Assembly: GCA_037129555.1 (NCBI GenBank)
Contig: JBAXUS010000006.1
Location: 9,234-73,233, forward strand
Source: JANXLS01 sp037129555
GTDB taxonomy: Bacteria; Planctomycetota; SZUA-567; H5-PLA8
Direction: 5' to 3'
DNA length: 64,000 nt
Below are positions 28,083 through 36,535 of this stretch, piece after piece. The notes below the pieces were generated by a model. It was given only the letters and a program-made list of their open reading frames with translations, did no database searches and was not told the DNA's origin. The position numbers and the translations under genes were made by a program. Position 1 is the stretch's first letter. Every line of letters starts with the position of its first letter.

Positions 28083-29231
28083 TTACATATAGAACCAATA
28101 CACAATGGCCGAGACGAACAGTGCAGCAGCGGCTCCGCCTTTAAACAAACGCGTCAAACACCCTTTACGGGGTTGTTGCTCCTCGCTGTCGGACGACTCA
28201 GAGGAACCCTCTGTATACGCTTCGCCAGCGGACTTTGTATGCGGCGTCGAATCACCTGATTGCTTGCGAATTTCAGCGAGTCGGTCGCGGAATGGATTGC
28301 CGGCCGTTTTGGGTGCGCCCATTCCACCGCCGTGATTCGGCGCATCGCTCGAATGGTGCGGAGGGACACTCGTCACCGGTGTTTTGGATGCAGGCGGCGT
28401 GGCTTTCATGCCTGTAGGAGTCGTGCTTATTTTCGGCGCGACCGGAGCGGTTGACGTCTTCGGGCCGGGTGGCGGAATAGGCGCTTTCGGTGCGGGTGGC
28501 GGCATCCGCGTACTCGCTGTTTGCGGTGGCGTCTGAGTGCCCGTCACGGCTTTCGCGTGACCGCTGGTCGAAGCTGGCAGCGATGTTCGAGCGGCTCCGC
28601 CCAACGCGGACTGGCGTGGCGCTTTTTGCCCGGATTCGGAATAGCCTTGCTCGCGATTCAGTCGTTTGATGACGCCTTGTGAAATGGCTTTCAACGTTTG
28701 GAAAACACCATCTCCATTGACCGCGACAGCCTCGACGACCGGCCAGTTGTTCCGGTTCAATTTGGCATTCATTTCATCGACGCTCATCGTCGTCGGCAAA
28801 TCGCGCTTGTTGAATTGCAGCACAATCGGCAAGTCCATGATGTCCAAGCCGTTTTCGCGCAGATTCTTCGCCAGATTGTCGAGCGATTCGATGTTTTCGG
28901 CCATCAAATCCGGATTCGAATCGGCGACAAATACGATGCCGTCGCAGCCCTGCAGAACCAGTTTGCGCGTCGCATCGTAATAGACCTGCCCCGGCACGGT
29001 GTACAACTGGAATTTCGTGCGCATGCCCGCAACGGTGCCGAGATCCAATGGCAGGAAGTCAAAATATAATGTGCGATCCGTTTCAGTGGCGATCGAAACG
29101 AGTTCTCCCGTCGAATTGGCTGGTGCCTTTTCGTGAACGAGTTGAAGATTCGTGGTTTTGCCGCAACGACCGGGCCCGTAATACACGATTTTACAATTCA
29201 CTTCGCGCGAAGCGAAATTGATTTGTACCAT
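28083..29231 (-). CDS. MglA-type GTPase with C-terminal membrane anchor
   Basis: A 382-residue protein. Residues 1-195 are a complete MglA-like small GTPase: P-loop GPGRCGKT (19-26), switch-region TVPGQVYYDATRK (78-90; MglA proteins use TVPGQ), NKRDLP (141-146). From about 200 it carries a 160-residue Pro, Ala, Thr and Lys-rich linker and ends in one hydrophobic helix (GGAAAALFVSAIVYWFYM) preceded by basic residues. The domain alone is the normal size of MglA (about 195 residues), so the anchored tail is an addition that would fix the GTPase to the membrane facing the cytoplasm. MglA controls cell polarity in gliding bacteria; here the process is unknown. The start ATG follows directly on the family's own N-terminus. 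Confidence 0.9.
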   Translation of the reverse strand: MVQINFASREVNCKIVYYGPGRCGKTTNLQLVHEKAPANSTGELVSIATETDRTLYFDFLPLDLGTVAGMRTKFQLYTVPGQVYYDATRKLVLQGCDGIVFVADSNPDLMAENIESLDNLAKNLRENGLDIMDLPIVLQFNKRDLPTTMSVDEMNAKLNRNNWPVVEAVAVNGDGVFQTLKAISQGVIKRLNREQGYSESGQKAPRQSALGGAARTSLPASTSGHAKAVTGTQTPPQTASTRMPPPAPKAPIPPPGPKTSTAPVAPKISTTPTGMKATPPASKTPVTSVPPHHSSDAPNHGGGMGAPKTAGNPFRDRLAEIRKQSGDSTPHTKSAGEAYTEGSSESSDSEEQQPRKGCLTRLFKGGAAAALFVSAIVYWFYM

Positions 29232-29494
29232 GCTCGCGCACCCCCTTTTCGTACGTTCAGTTCAATTCAAAATCCAGACTTGCACACGTTCAATCTGCCG
29301 GACCCACGTCCGCCGCATGACCGAAGCCTGTCCCACATCGAGTCTCTCCCCAGCACAAAAAGAATGCGCATCGGGCATCAACTCCATGGAAGAGACATTT
29401 ATATCATGCCGAACCCTTCAAAAAATGGCTCAATTCATGCGCGGCCATGCGAGCTTTCAGATTAACGCCATTTCTGGTGTCGCTTCCCACGCAT

Positions 29495-30496
29495 TTAGTA
29501 TGCCTTTTTCTTCCGAGCCAGCAGAAATCGAGGCAGCTTTCCGCCATCTCGTTCGATCACTATATCGTCAAAAATTCCAGTCGCCGCCGCTAAATCTTGA
29601 ATGATTTCGTGTTGACCGGCTCCAAATTCGAGTCCCAAGTGCCCACCCGGCTTCAACCAGGCATCACATTCAGACAGAATTCGTCGGGCAATCGCCGTAC
29701 CGCCTTCGCCCGCGAAAAGCGCCAGCGCCGGTTCAAAATCGCGGACCTCGGGTTGCAGCGTTGCCCGCGTCGTTTCATCAACATACGGTGGATTGGTCAC
29801 GATCACATCAAACGGATCTTTTTCGTAGGTCGTCTTTAATGCGTCGAACAGATCGCCCTGCAAAAAGACCACGCGCGACTCAAGCGTGTGAGCCTTCGCA
29901 TTTTCGTTTGCCATTGCCAGCGCGTCAGCCGACAGGTCCGTCCCGACGACGTGCGCCGTCGGATGTTTGGAAGCCAGATACAACGCGATGCAGCCCGTAC
30001 CCGTGCACATATCCAGTACGCGCGGAACGAGAGACGTGGGCGCTTCAGCGGACTCCGATACGGGCGTCTTGAGTTGGATTTCTTTGAGGCGATCAGAGGC
30101 CCACACGGCCAGGATTTCAGTCTCGGGACGAGGGATCAGCGTGGCGGGTGAGACCTTAATTTTGAGGTCGATGAATTGCGCGTTGCCGATGATGTACTGC
30201 AACGGCTCGCGCTTTTCGCCCCGGCGTTTGACGTAGTCGCGGAACGTGGCCAAGTGCTCAGCGCTGACCACGCGTTCGAAATCAACGTACAGCCGGATGC
30301 GCGCGCAGCCCAACACTTCTGCGAGCAACAATTCTGCTTCCAATCGCGGCTGCTCAATCCCTTTTTTCTCGAAAAAACTCTTCGTCCAATTAATCAAGTC
30401 CAGCGGCGTCCAGATGCGCGCCGGTGCGGACGTGGGAGCAGGTGCGGATGGAGGCGGGGACGATGGAGCCGATGCCGGTTGTCGAGTCTCATTCAT
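29495..30496 (-). CDS. prmC: Peptide chain release factor N5-glutamine methyltransferase
   Basis: PrmC methylates the Gln of the GGQ motif in RF1/RF2 with S-adenosylmethionine. The 333-residue protein has a helical N-terminal domain (ELLLAEVLGCARIRLYVDFE), PLQYIIGNAQFIDLKIKV, the AdoMet-binding VLDMCTGTGCIALYLA and the catalytic NPPY (IVTNPPYVDE). It has an unusual Pro/Ala/Ser-rich 30-residue N-terminal extension. Release-factor genes are not next to it in this window. Downstream lie only 263 bases before the MglA gene. Confidence 0.95.
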   Translation of the reverse strand: MNETRQPASAPSSPPPSAPAPTSAPARIWTPLDLINWTKSFFEKKGIEQPRLEAELLLAEVLGCARIRLYVDFERVVSAEHLATFRDYVKRRGEKREPLQYIIGNAQFIDLKIKVSPATLIPRPETEILAVWASDRLKEIQLKTPVSESAEAPTSLVPRVLDMCTGTGCIALYLASKHPTAHVVGTDLSADALAMANENAKAHTLESRVVFLQGDLFDALKTTYEKDPFDVIVTNPPYVDETTRATLQPEVRDFEPALALFAGEGGTAIARRILSECDAWLKPGGHLGLEFGAGQHEIIQDLAAATGIFDDIVIERDGGKLPRFLLARKKKAY

Positions 30497-30619
30497 AGCG
30501 ATACGCTGCCATTCTCCCCGCTGACGTTACGATGACCAAAGTATACCGAAGCCGAACGAAATAGCGAGAATTGTCTTGTGGTTCGGGGAGTGAGCGTGAT
30601 GGAGCCGGGAACGCACTCC

Positions 30620-31399
30620 TTATTCACTCACGCTCCAGCCACCATCGACGGCGAGAACTTGGCCGGTCACGAACTTCGATCCGTCGGAAAGGAAATAAAC
30701 AGCGGCGGCGTCCACGTCTTCGGGCTGGCCGATGCGTCCGCCGTCGAGTGGTTGTTTGTGTGAAAGGAACTCGCAAATCTCTGCATTCGCAGCGGCGCGC
30801 GCGGCCATCGGCGTTTCAATCACGGACGGAGCGATGACGTTGAAACGAATGCCGTGCGGCGCGTAGTAGGCGGCTGCTGATTTTGAGAATCCGATCACGG
30901 CGGACTTCGCGGCTGCGTAGGCGTGCGTTGCAAAATATTTCCGCGAGGGCGAAAAGCCGAGGACGGAACCCATGTTCAGGATGCTCCCTCCCCCGCCCTG
31001 TTTCATGAATTGCTGCGCCGCTGCGCGATTGGAATTGAACAACGCGGTGAGATTAATCTCAAATGTCTTCGCCCAGCCCTCATCGGTGATTTCATGCAAC
31101 GGGCCGTCGCCGAATTTGCGGCCGCTTGCTCCGGCTATATGGTAGAGGCCGGTGAAGCCGCCGAATTCTGCGAGCGCCGTTTTGATTGCGCGCGGAGCGG
31201 TTGCCGGGTCGCACGCGTCGCCGTAGACCACGCGTCCGGCCAACCTCAGCGCATCCAGTGCGGCGTTCCCGTTCTCTGTGCTGCGCCCAACGCACACGAC
31301 ACGCGCACCTTCTTCAACGCAGGCAATCGCGGCCGACAAGCCCATGCCGGTCGTGCCGCCGATGATCACGATCACTTTGTTTTCCAGCGCGTTATTCAT
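30620..31399 (-). CDS. Short-chain dehydrogenase/reductase
   Basis: A 259-residue classical SDR: IIGGTTGMGLSAA (GxxxGxG), catalytic Ser in LNMGSVLGFSPS, and YxxxK in HAYAAAKSAVIGFSKSAA. The end, TGQVLAVDGGWSVSE, is typical of the family. The cofactor motif has GRS after the second strand (VCVGRSTENG), which often goes with NADP. Substrate unknown. The start at 31399 is preferred over an ATG nine codons upstream. It is a separate unit between prmC and the recombinase gene. Confidence 0.88.
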   Translation of the reverse strand: MNNALENKVIVIIGGTTGMGLSAAIACVEEGARVVCVGRSTENGNAALDALRLAGRVVYGDACDPATAPRAIKTALAEFGGFTGLYHIAGASGRKFGDGPLHEITDEGWAKTFEINLTALFNSNRAAAQQFMKQGGGGSILNMGSVLGFSPSRKYFATHAYAAAKSAVIGFSKSAAAYYAPHGIRFNVIAPSVIETPMAARAAANAEICEFLSHKQPLDGGRIGQPEDVDAAAVYFLSDGSKFVTGQVLAVDGGWSVSE

Positions 31400-31509
31400 A
31401 TGAATCCGAAAAAGAGCCGCCACCATGAAACATGCTTGGTTCTACGTGCTTCATGTTCTCTCGCAAAGGCGCGGGGACGCAACGACAATTTCAATTCTCT
31501 TTTCGCATC

Positions 31510-31545
31510 AAAAAAAGCAACCCGCGACGTTTCGGTCGCGGGTTG
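31510..31545 (-). terminator. Intrinsic terminator of the recombinase gene
   Basis: On the minus strand CAACCCGCGAC pairs with GTCGCGGGTTG (perfect 11 bp, six-base loop) and is followed by a C and a run of seven T. It lies 32 bases after the recombinase stop. Confidence 0.9.
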
Positions 31546-31576
31546 TTCAGTGTGGCGAACTTCCTGGCGGATCGGT

Positions 31577-32524
31577 TCACGCTTTAGGATGGGCGGCGTT
31601 GTAGACGTTCTTCAACCGCGTGGGCGTGAGGTGTGTGTAGATCTGGGTCGTCGACAAGCTCGAATGACCCAGCAATTCCTGGACGCTGCGCAAGTCCGCA
31701 CCACGGTCGAGCATGTGGGTGGCGTAGCTGTGGCGCAGTGTGTGAGGCGTGATGCCCGGAGGCAGTCCCGCTTCTTCCTGACGTTTCGAGATGATCCGGC
31801 GGACGCTGCGGACATCCAGGCGTGTGCCGAATCGGTTGACGAATACCGCCGATTGAGGTCCGGTCGTCTCCGTGGTGGTTTTGCCTCGGAGCACTTCAGG
31901 CCTTCGAGCGATCCATGTGCGCAGTGACGCCGTGGCGCAATTGCCCACCGGCAGCATGCGTTCCTTCTTGCCTTTTCCGCGCACCAGTAACAGTCCGCGT
32001 TCGGCGTCGAAGTCTTCGAGGTTCGTTCCGACAAGTTCCGAAACGCGCACCCCGGCACCGTAGAGCAATTCGAGAATCCCGCGATCACGCACGTCCATCC
32101 AATGCGCTCCGCTGACGACTTCAACGAGTTTCTTGACGTCGTTTTCGGAGAGACATTTTGGCAGCGCTTTCGGCGTTTTGGGATTGTGAATTCCGTCCAG
32201 CGGCGACGTCTCGACGAGCTTGCGTTTCATCAGAAATTTGAAGAAACTGCGGAGCCCCGAGAGGCGGCGGCTGAGCGTTCGTTTTCCAGTACCTTTCTCC
32301 GTCTGATCGGCCAAGAATCCGCGGATGACCAACCGATCCAGACGGTTGGGGAACCGGGGCAACTCACCTTGTTCTGCAACGAATGCGAGAAACGCGGTGA
32401 GGTCCTCGGCGTAAGCCTTGGTTGTGTGCGGCGAACAGCCTCGTTCGCTCGTTAGGTAGGAGAGGAAGTGCTCGATAAAATGATCCGAACCGTTTCCCCC
32501 CCGGGACGGTTGCTGTGCAATCAT
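31577..32524 (-). CDS. Tyrosine recombinase, XerC/XerD type
   Basis: A 315-residue integrase-family protein. Residues 15-105 are the core-binding SAM-like domain; the catalytic domain carries all expected residues: Arg160 (LLYGAGVRVSEL), Lys near 184-187 (VRGKGKKERML), His261 and Arg264 (HTLRHSYATHML), His287 (LLGHSSLSTTQIYTH) and the nucleophile Tyr296. Length and order fit XerC/XerD, which resolve chromosome dimers at dif, rather than phage integrases. Whether this is XerC or XerD cannot be decided. The nearest dif-like site was not found in this window. Confidence 0.92.
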   Translation of the reverse strand: MIAQQPSRGGNGSDHFIEHFLSYLTSERGCSPHTTKAYAEDLTAFLAFVAEQGELPRFPNRLDRLVIRGFLADQTEKGTGKRTLSRRLSGLRSFFKFLMKRKLVETSPLDGIHNPKTPKALPKCLSENDVKKLVEVVSGAHWMDVRDRGILELLYGAGVRVSELVGTNLEDFDAERGLLLVRGKGKKERMLPVGNCATASLRTWIARRPEVLRGKTTTETTGPQSAVFVNRFGTRLDVRSVRRIISKRQEEAGLPPGITPHTLRHSYATHMLDRGADLRSVQELLGHSSLSTTQIYTHLTPTRLKNVYNAAHPKA

Positions 32525-32703
32525 GATGTATTTTTCGACGGGACAAGGCGGGGGCTTGAATAAAATTATCGCTCTTTCGCAGGATTACGGACGTTGTGCG
32601 TCCCAGCAAAAAAATGCGCGCGTTTTTCCTCTATGAAGAACACGAAAACACTCTGTGAAAAATATATTTCGCTCAAGAATTGACGACATGTGAACGGGTG
32701 TTT

Positions 32704-33822
32704 CTACAATTCGTTCAACACTTCCGTCGCATACGATCCAGATGGCAGCGCGAAGCGCAGGACAACGTCGTTCGCGTCGATGTTCGCGGTTGGTGCTTCG
32801 AGAAAAAAGATGCGCAGGGGACGACGCGCGCCGGGTTGTTGCTCGGCTTCTTTGCGACCGAAATCGGCGAGCGTCACGCCAGCGTCGAGCAGGATGCGCG
32901 CTTCCAGTTCGCCGGGCGCGCCTTCAGGCTGGGCCATCTTCGGGCCGAAGATTGGGCCGGACGGGCTGATCTCGTGCGCGTCCGCGCGCGTCTGTTCTTT
33001 GAGAACATCTTCTGCTGTCGCGATTTTGAAGACAGCGCTATTGCGGTGCAGACTGGCGAGATCGCCGGGAAGCAGCGTCCCGATGGTCGGCAGTCGAGCG
33101 GCGAGGACTTTGTTAAAAAGCTCGGATTGAAACGCGTTGACCAGCAGGTTGCGCATTTTGCGGTCGCGTATCTGTCGGCCTTGTCCCGCAGCGTTCATCG
33201 CGGTTTCAAATCCTGCTACGTCTCCCTGCACGAGCAGTCGTCCCATCGCGGCATTCGTCCCGGCATTTCCGAAGCGTTGTTCGCCGTAATAATTCGGGAT
33301 GCCGTCGCGCGACAGAATCGCAAAGACAGCGTTCACTCGCGCGAGCAGATCGGCGGCTGGCATCGCGGTCGAATCTGAAAGCTCAGCCGAAATGCGCAGC
33401 ACGAAGCGGTTGCCGCGCAGATGGCCCATCTTTAATTTATTGGCGTGGCGCGTGACGGTGAGGATTTTCAAGCGCTCGTCGGAGAACGCGGTGATTGCGT
33501 CCGGCGTGTCGGTGACGTTTTCAAACGTGATCCACTGGCGCGTAACGGCCTGTGCGTCTTTCAAACCGGCGATACCGGCATCGAGCGGATTTTTATGGAG
33601 CTTTTGGGCGAGCGCTCGCGTCACGGCGTGGGTTGTCATGCCGGTCTTCTCGACCCAGAGCCATGTATGCGTTCCAGTGCCTGTTGGTTCGTAGGCTGGG
33701 AGTTCTTCGACGATGAAATCGCCGGGAGACGTTTTATAGATAATCTTCGGCGCACTGGGATGACGCGGGCAGAGGCGCGGGTGGGTCGGTTGGGAAGAGT
33801 TTTCGAAGTGATTTGAATTCAT
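32704..33822 (-). CDS. truD: tRNA pseudouridine(13) synthase TruD
   Basis: Converts U13 of certain tRNAs to pseudouridine. The 372-residue protein has the signature GLKDAQAVTRQW with catalytic Asp89, an N-terminal IIYKTSPGDFIVEELPAYEP, NKLKMGHLRGNRF, IPNYYGEQRFG and the C-terminal insertion domain. The N-terminal 25 residues are loosely conserved, so the start may be 33822 (used here) or the ATG at 33834. It is transcribed divergently from the aldehyde dehydrogenase gene with a short spacer that must hold both promoters. Confidence 0.94.
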   Translation of the reverse strand: MNSNHFENSSQPTHPRLCPRHPSAPKIIYKTSPGDFIVEELPAYEPTGTGTHTWLWVEKTGMTTHAVTRALAQKLHKNPLDAGIAGLKDAQAVTRQWITFENVTDTPDAITAFSDERLKILTVTRHANKLKMGHLRGNRFVLRISAELSDSTAMPAADLLARVNAVFAILSRDGIPNYYGEQRFGNAGTNAAMGRLLVQGDVAGFETAMNAAGQGRQIRDRKMRNLLVNAFQSELFNKVLAARLPTIGTLLPGDLASLHRNSAVFKIATAEDVLKEQTRADAHEISPSGPIFGPKMAQPEGAPGELEARILLDAGVTLADFGRKEAEQQPGARRPLRIFFLEAPTANIDANDVVLRFALPSGSYATEVLNEL

Positions 33823-33902
33823 AGATAAAAGCATGATAATGCGCCAGTCATATAACTCCACATCAATCACGTTCAGCCTTCGCGCGGGAAATGGAAACGA
33901 TC

Positions 33903-35354
33903 ATGTCGAAAGTCTATAACAACTTTATCAATGGCGAATGGATCGCATCGGCGTCGAAGAAGACGTTCGCGAATTACAATCCGGCGAACACGAGCGAAGT
34001 TGTTTCGGAACTTCAAGATTCGAATGCGGCTGACGTGACGGCGGCGTTTGATGCCGCTGAAAAAGCGCTCCCGGCGTGGTCGAAATTACTGCCGCCCAAG
34101 CGCGCGGATATCCTGCGCAAAGCCGCCGACATTCTGGCGCGCCGCCGCGATGAAGCCGCTGATATTTTGACGCGCGAAGAAGGCAAGAACATCGGCGAAG
34201 CGCGCGGTGAAGTGGACCGCAGCGTCGGGCTGCTGCGCTTTTATGCCGGCCAGTGGATGGGCCTCGGCGGCGAGACGATTCCGTCGTTTATGGACGGGCG
34301 CTTCCTGTATACGATGCGCGCGCCGTTGGGCGTCGTCGCGTTGATTTCGCCGTGGAATTTCCCCTCGGCGATCCCGGTGTGGAAATCGGCTCCGGCGCTT
34401 TTATGCGGAAATACGGTGGTGTTGAAACCGTCGCCATTGGCACCGCAATCGGCTGCGATCATCGCTGAAGTTTATGCGGAGGCAGGCTTGCCTGCGGGCG
34501 TGTTCAATGTGGTGACGGGATCAGGCAATGAATTGGGTGCAACGGTGCTGGGCGATCCGCGAGTGCGCGGTATCTCGTTCACGGGATCGCGCGAAACGGG
34601 CAAAGCGATCATGCGCAAAAACGCGGACCGCTTGATCCGCATTGCGCTCGAAATGGGCGGCAAAAATCCGATGGTCATCATGCCCGACGCGGACATGGCT
34701 CGCGCGGTTGAAGATACGGTTACGGGTTCGTTCTGGGCCGCTGGACACAAATGCACCGCATCGAGCCGCGCGATTGTGTTGGAAAAGTGTTACGACGAAT
34801 TCCTCGAAAAGATCGTCGCGCGGACGAAGGGTTTGCGCGTCGGCGACGGCATGGATCCGAAGACTGAAATCTGTCCGGTGATCGATGAACGGCAGTGCAA
34901 AAAGATTGAAGCAAGCATCGCTCAAGCGAAGGCGGATGGCGCAACGTGCCTCGTCGGTGGCGAGCGCTTGAGCGGCGGGATTTTCGATAAGGGGTGCTAC
35001 ATATCGCCTGCGATCTTCACTGATTTCAAGAACGATTCGAAGTTCGGACAGGACGAAATCTTCGGACCAGTGTTGGGCGTGATGAAGGTCAAGGATTTGG
35101 ACGAAGCGATTGCGGTCGCGAACAAGACGGAATACGGACTGGCATCGGGTATCTGCACGCGCGACGTCAAGACGGCGTTGGAATTTGCGCGGCGTAGCGA
35201 TGCGGGAATGATCCACGTGAATTCGCCGACGGCCGGTGTGGAATTGCAGGCTCCGTTTGGCGGCTGCAAAGATTCAACGAGCGGTGCGCGCGAAATGGGC
35301 AAGAGCGCGTTGGAATTCTACTCGCAGACGAAAACGATTTACGTTGACGCGTAA
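33903..35354 (+). CDS. Aldehyde dehydrogenase, 2-ketoglutarate-semialdehyde type
   Basis: A 483-residue NAD(P)-dependent aldehyde dehydrogenase with catalytic Cys284 (GHKCTASSR) and Glu250 (EMGGKNPMVIM), plus the cofactor region FTGSRETGKAIM. The C-terminal VNSPTAGVELQAPFGGCKDS resembles 2,5-dioxopentanoate (alpha-ketoglutarate semialdehyde) dehydrogenases of sugar-acid and hydroxyproline pathways. No pathway partner is adjacent, so the substrate is an inference. The shorter ATG at 33903 has GGAAA 7-8 bases upstream; an ATG at 33891 is in frame. Confidence 0.9.
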   Translation: MSKVYNNFINGEWIASASKKTFANYNPANTSEVVSELQDSNAADVTAAFDAAEKALPAWSKLLPPKRADILRKAADILARRRDEAADILTREEGKNIGEARGEVDRSVGLLRFYAGQWMGLGGETIPSFMDGRFLYTMRAPLGVVALISPWNFPSAIPVWKSAPALLCGNTVVLKPSPLAPQSAAIIAEVYAEAGLPAGVFNVVTGSGNELGATVLGDPRVRGISFTGSRETGKAIMRKNADRLIRIALEMGGKNPMVIMPDADMARAVEDTVTGSFWAAGHKCTASSRAIVLEKCYDEFLEKIVARTKGLRVGDGMDPKTEICPVIDERQCKKIEASIAQAKADGATCLVGGERLSGGIFDKGCYISPAIFTDFKNDSKFGQDEIFGPVLGVMKVKDLDEAIAVANKTEYGLASGICTRDVKTALEFARRSDAGMIHVNSPTAGVELQAPFGGCKDSTSGAREMGKSALEFYSQTKTIYVDA

Positions 35355-35445
35355 AAATTGCTCGCGACTGGGTTCCATGAAAGTCAATACATTTAAGTGA
35401 ATCCGCTTGTTGTGAACTCTGGAATTGGTTAGATACATTTCACGT

Positions 35446-36144
35446 ATGGAACAGTACAAACACATCGATGATGCGCCGTCACAACTCACCGTGATCGCCA
35501 CGCTACTGCTCGTGGTGACACTGGCGGCGTTTAACACGCCGCTGCTGGAATTGCTGCGCGCGGAACTGCCTGTGGAACAGCAGACGGGCTGGAACGCGAG
35601 CACTGACTTATGGGTGAACGTCGCGTTCTTGATTGAAGCGTTAGTGCTCTGCGCGATCACGTGGAAGAGCAGCGGGTTGCGCATCGGTGATCCGAAAAAA
35701 TGGAAGCGCTACGCGATTCCAATTGCTTTCGTTTGGATCATGCCGCCGCTGCTGGTTCTCAGTCTTTATCGACTTCTGACATACACGCCGTTTCACAATT
35801 ATCGCTGGCCGATTGGCTGGTGGCTGGTGGGTTCGATTGCTCAGGAATTGTTGTTCGGCGGATTCATTTATGGCCGGATGGTCAAACTTTTCGGCCAACC
35901 GCAAGACGGCATAAAAGGAGCATTCAGCGCAGCGGTGCTGATCACGGCGTTCTTGTATTCACTGAATCACTGGCCCAACATTCAGACCACTGAGCACGGC
36001 ATGTCGCCGAGCTTCGTCCAGTTTCAATTCCTCTACACGTTTGTGGGCTGTGCGTGGATGTTGAGCATCCGCCGCTGGACCGATTGTGTCTGGCCCGCCG
36101 TCCTCGGCCACGTGTTGGTCAACTGGCTGGCGACGGTTATTTAA
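35446..36144 (+). CDS. CPBP-family membrane protein with degenerate active site
   Basis: A 232-residue polytopic protein (about six membrane helices) of the CPBP/Abi family, which includes type II CAAX prenyl proteases and bacteriocin-immunity proteins. The usual EExxxR of helix 4 is here QELLFGG (Gln133, Glu134, Gly138), so one Glu and the Arg are lost. The histidine of LNHWPN (His175) and GHVLVNW in the last helix remain. It may therefore not be a protease, or the mechanism may be relaxed. The ATG at 35446 is chosen over an upstream TTG. Confidence 0.75.
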   Translation: MEQYKHIDDAPSQLTVIATLLLVVTLAAFNTPLLELLRAELPVEQQTGWNASTDLWVNVAFLIEALVLCAITWKSSGLRIGDPKKWKRYAIPIAFVWIMPPLLVLSLYRLLTYTPFHNYRWPIGWWLVGSIAQELLFGGFIYGRMVKLFGQPQDGIKGAFSAAVLITAFLYSLNHWPNIQTTEHGMSPSFVQFQFLYTFVGCAWMLSIRRWTDCVWPAVLGHVLVNWLATVI

Positions 36145-36151
36145 GCTGCCG

Positions 36152-36517
36152 CACACGAGAGCCACGTGCGCAAGCAAGCGGCCTAGCATTACAACTAAAC
36201 TTGAATTTTAATGTGTATTTATCCCGAAGGGATTGTAGCCATTAGCCGGTGGTTGAGGCCAAAGGCCGATACCACCGGAACCGTCACGAATACACCCGCA
36301 TCCCGAAGGGATGACAGCAGATTTTACTCTCGCCGCTGTCATCCCTCCGGGATGAGGGTTCATCTGGAATTCTCATCCGGTGGTATCGCGCTTTGCGCTC
36401 AATCACCGGCTTATGGCTTGGACCCCTTATGGGGTAAAAAGCACATCTTTCGTTGTAGTGCTAGATCGCTGAACATTCACAAAGATTGCCGCTTGCTTGC
36501 ACACGCGGCTCTTGTGT
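36152..36517. repeat. Nested repeat element: MITE-like ends with a REP cluster inside
   Basis: The outer arms (36152-36193 and 36454-36517) are near-perfect reverse complements of each other and carry the same GAGCCRCG...AAGCAAGCGGC arm as 17656-17737. The right arm has an extra 23 bases between its two conserved blocks. Inside lies a different repeat family built on ATCCCGAAGGGAT and AGCCGGTGG/ACCACCGG palindromes, present about three times. The 366-base block holds no gene. Confidence 0.8.
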
Positions 36518-36535
36518 AGACATGAAACCATCAGA

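Noticed and set aside
30923..31927. Plus-strand frame of 334 codons crossing the SDR gene and the recombinase gene end
   Set aside because: Runs across two convincing genes and a terminator; no domain in the translation.
31577..32524. Xer recombinase as an integrase of an integrated element
   Set aside because: Length and motif spacing fit housekeeping XerC/D; no attachment repeats or phage genes surround it.
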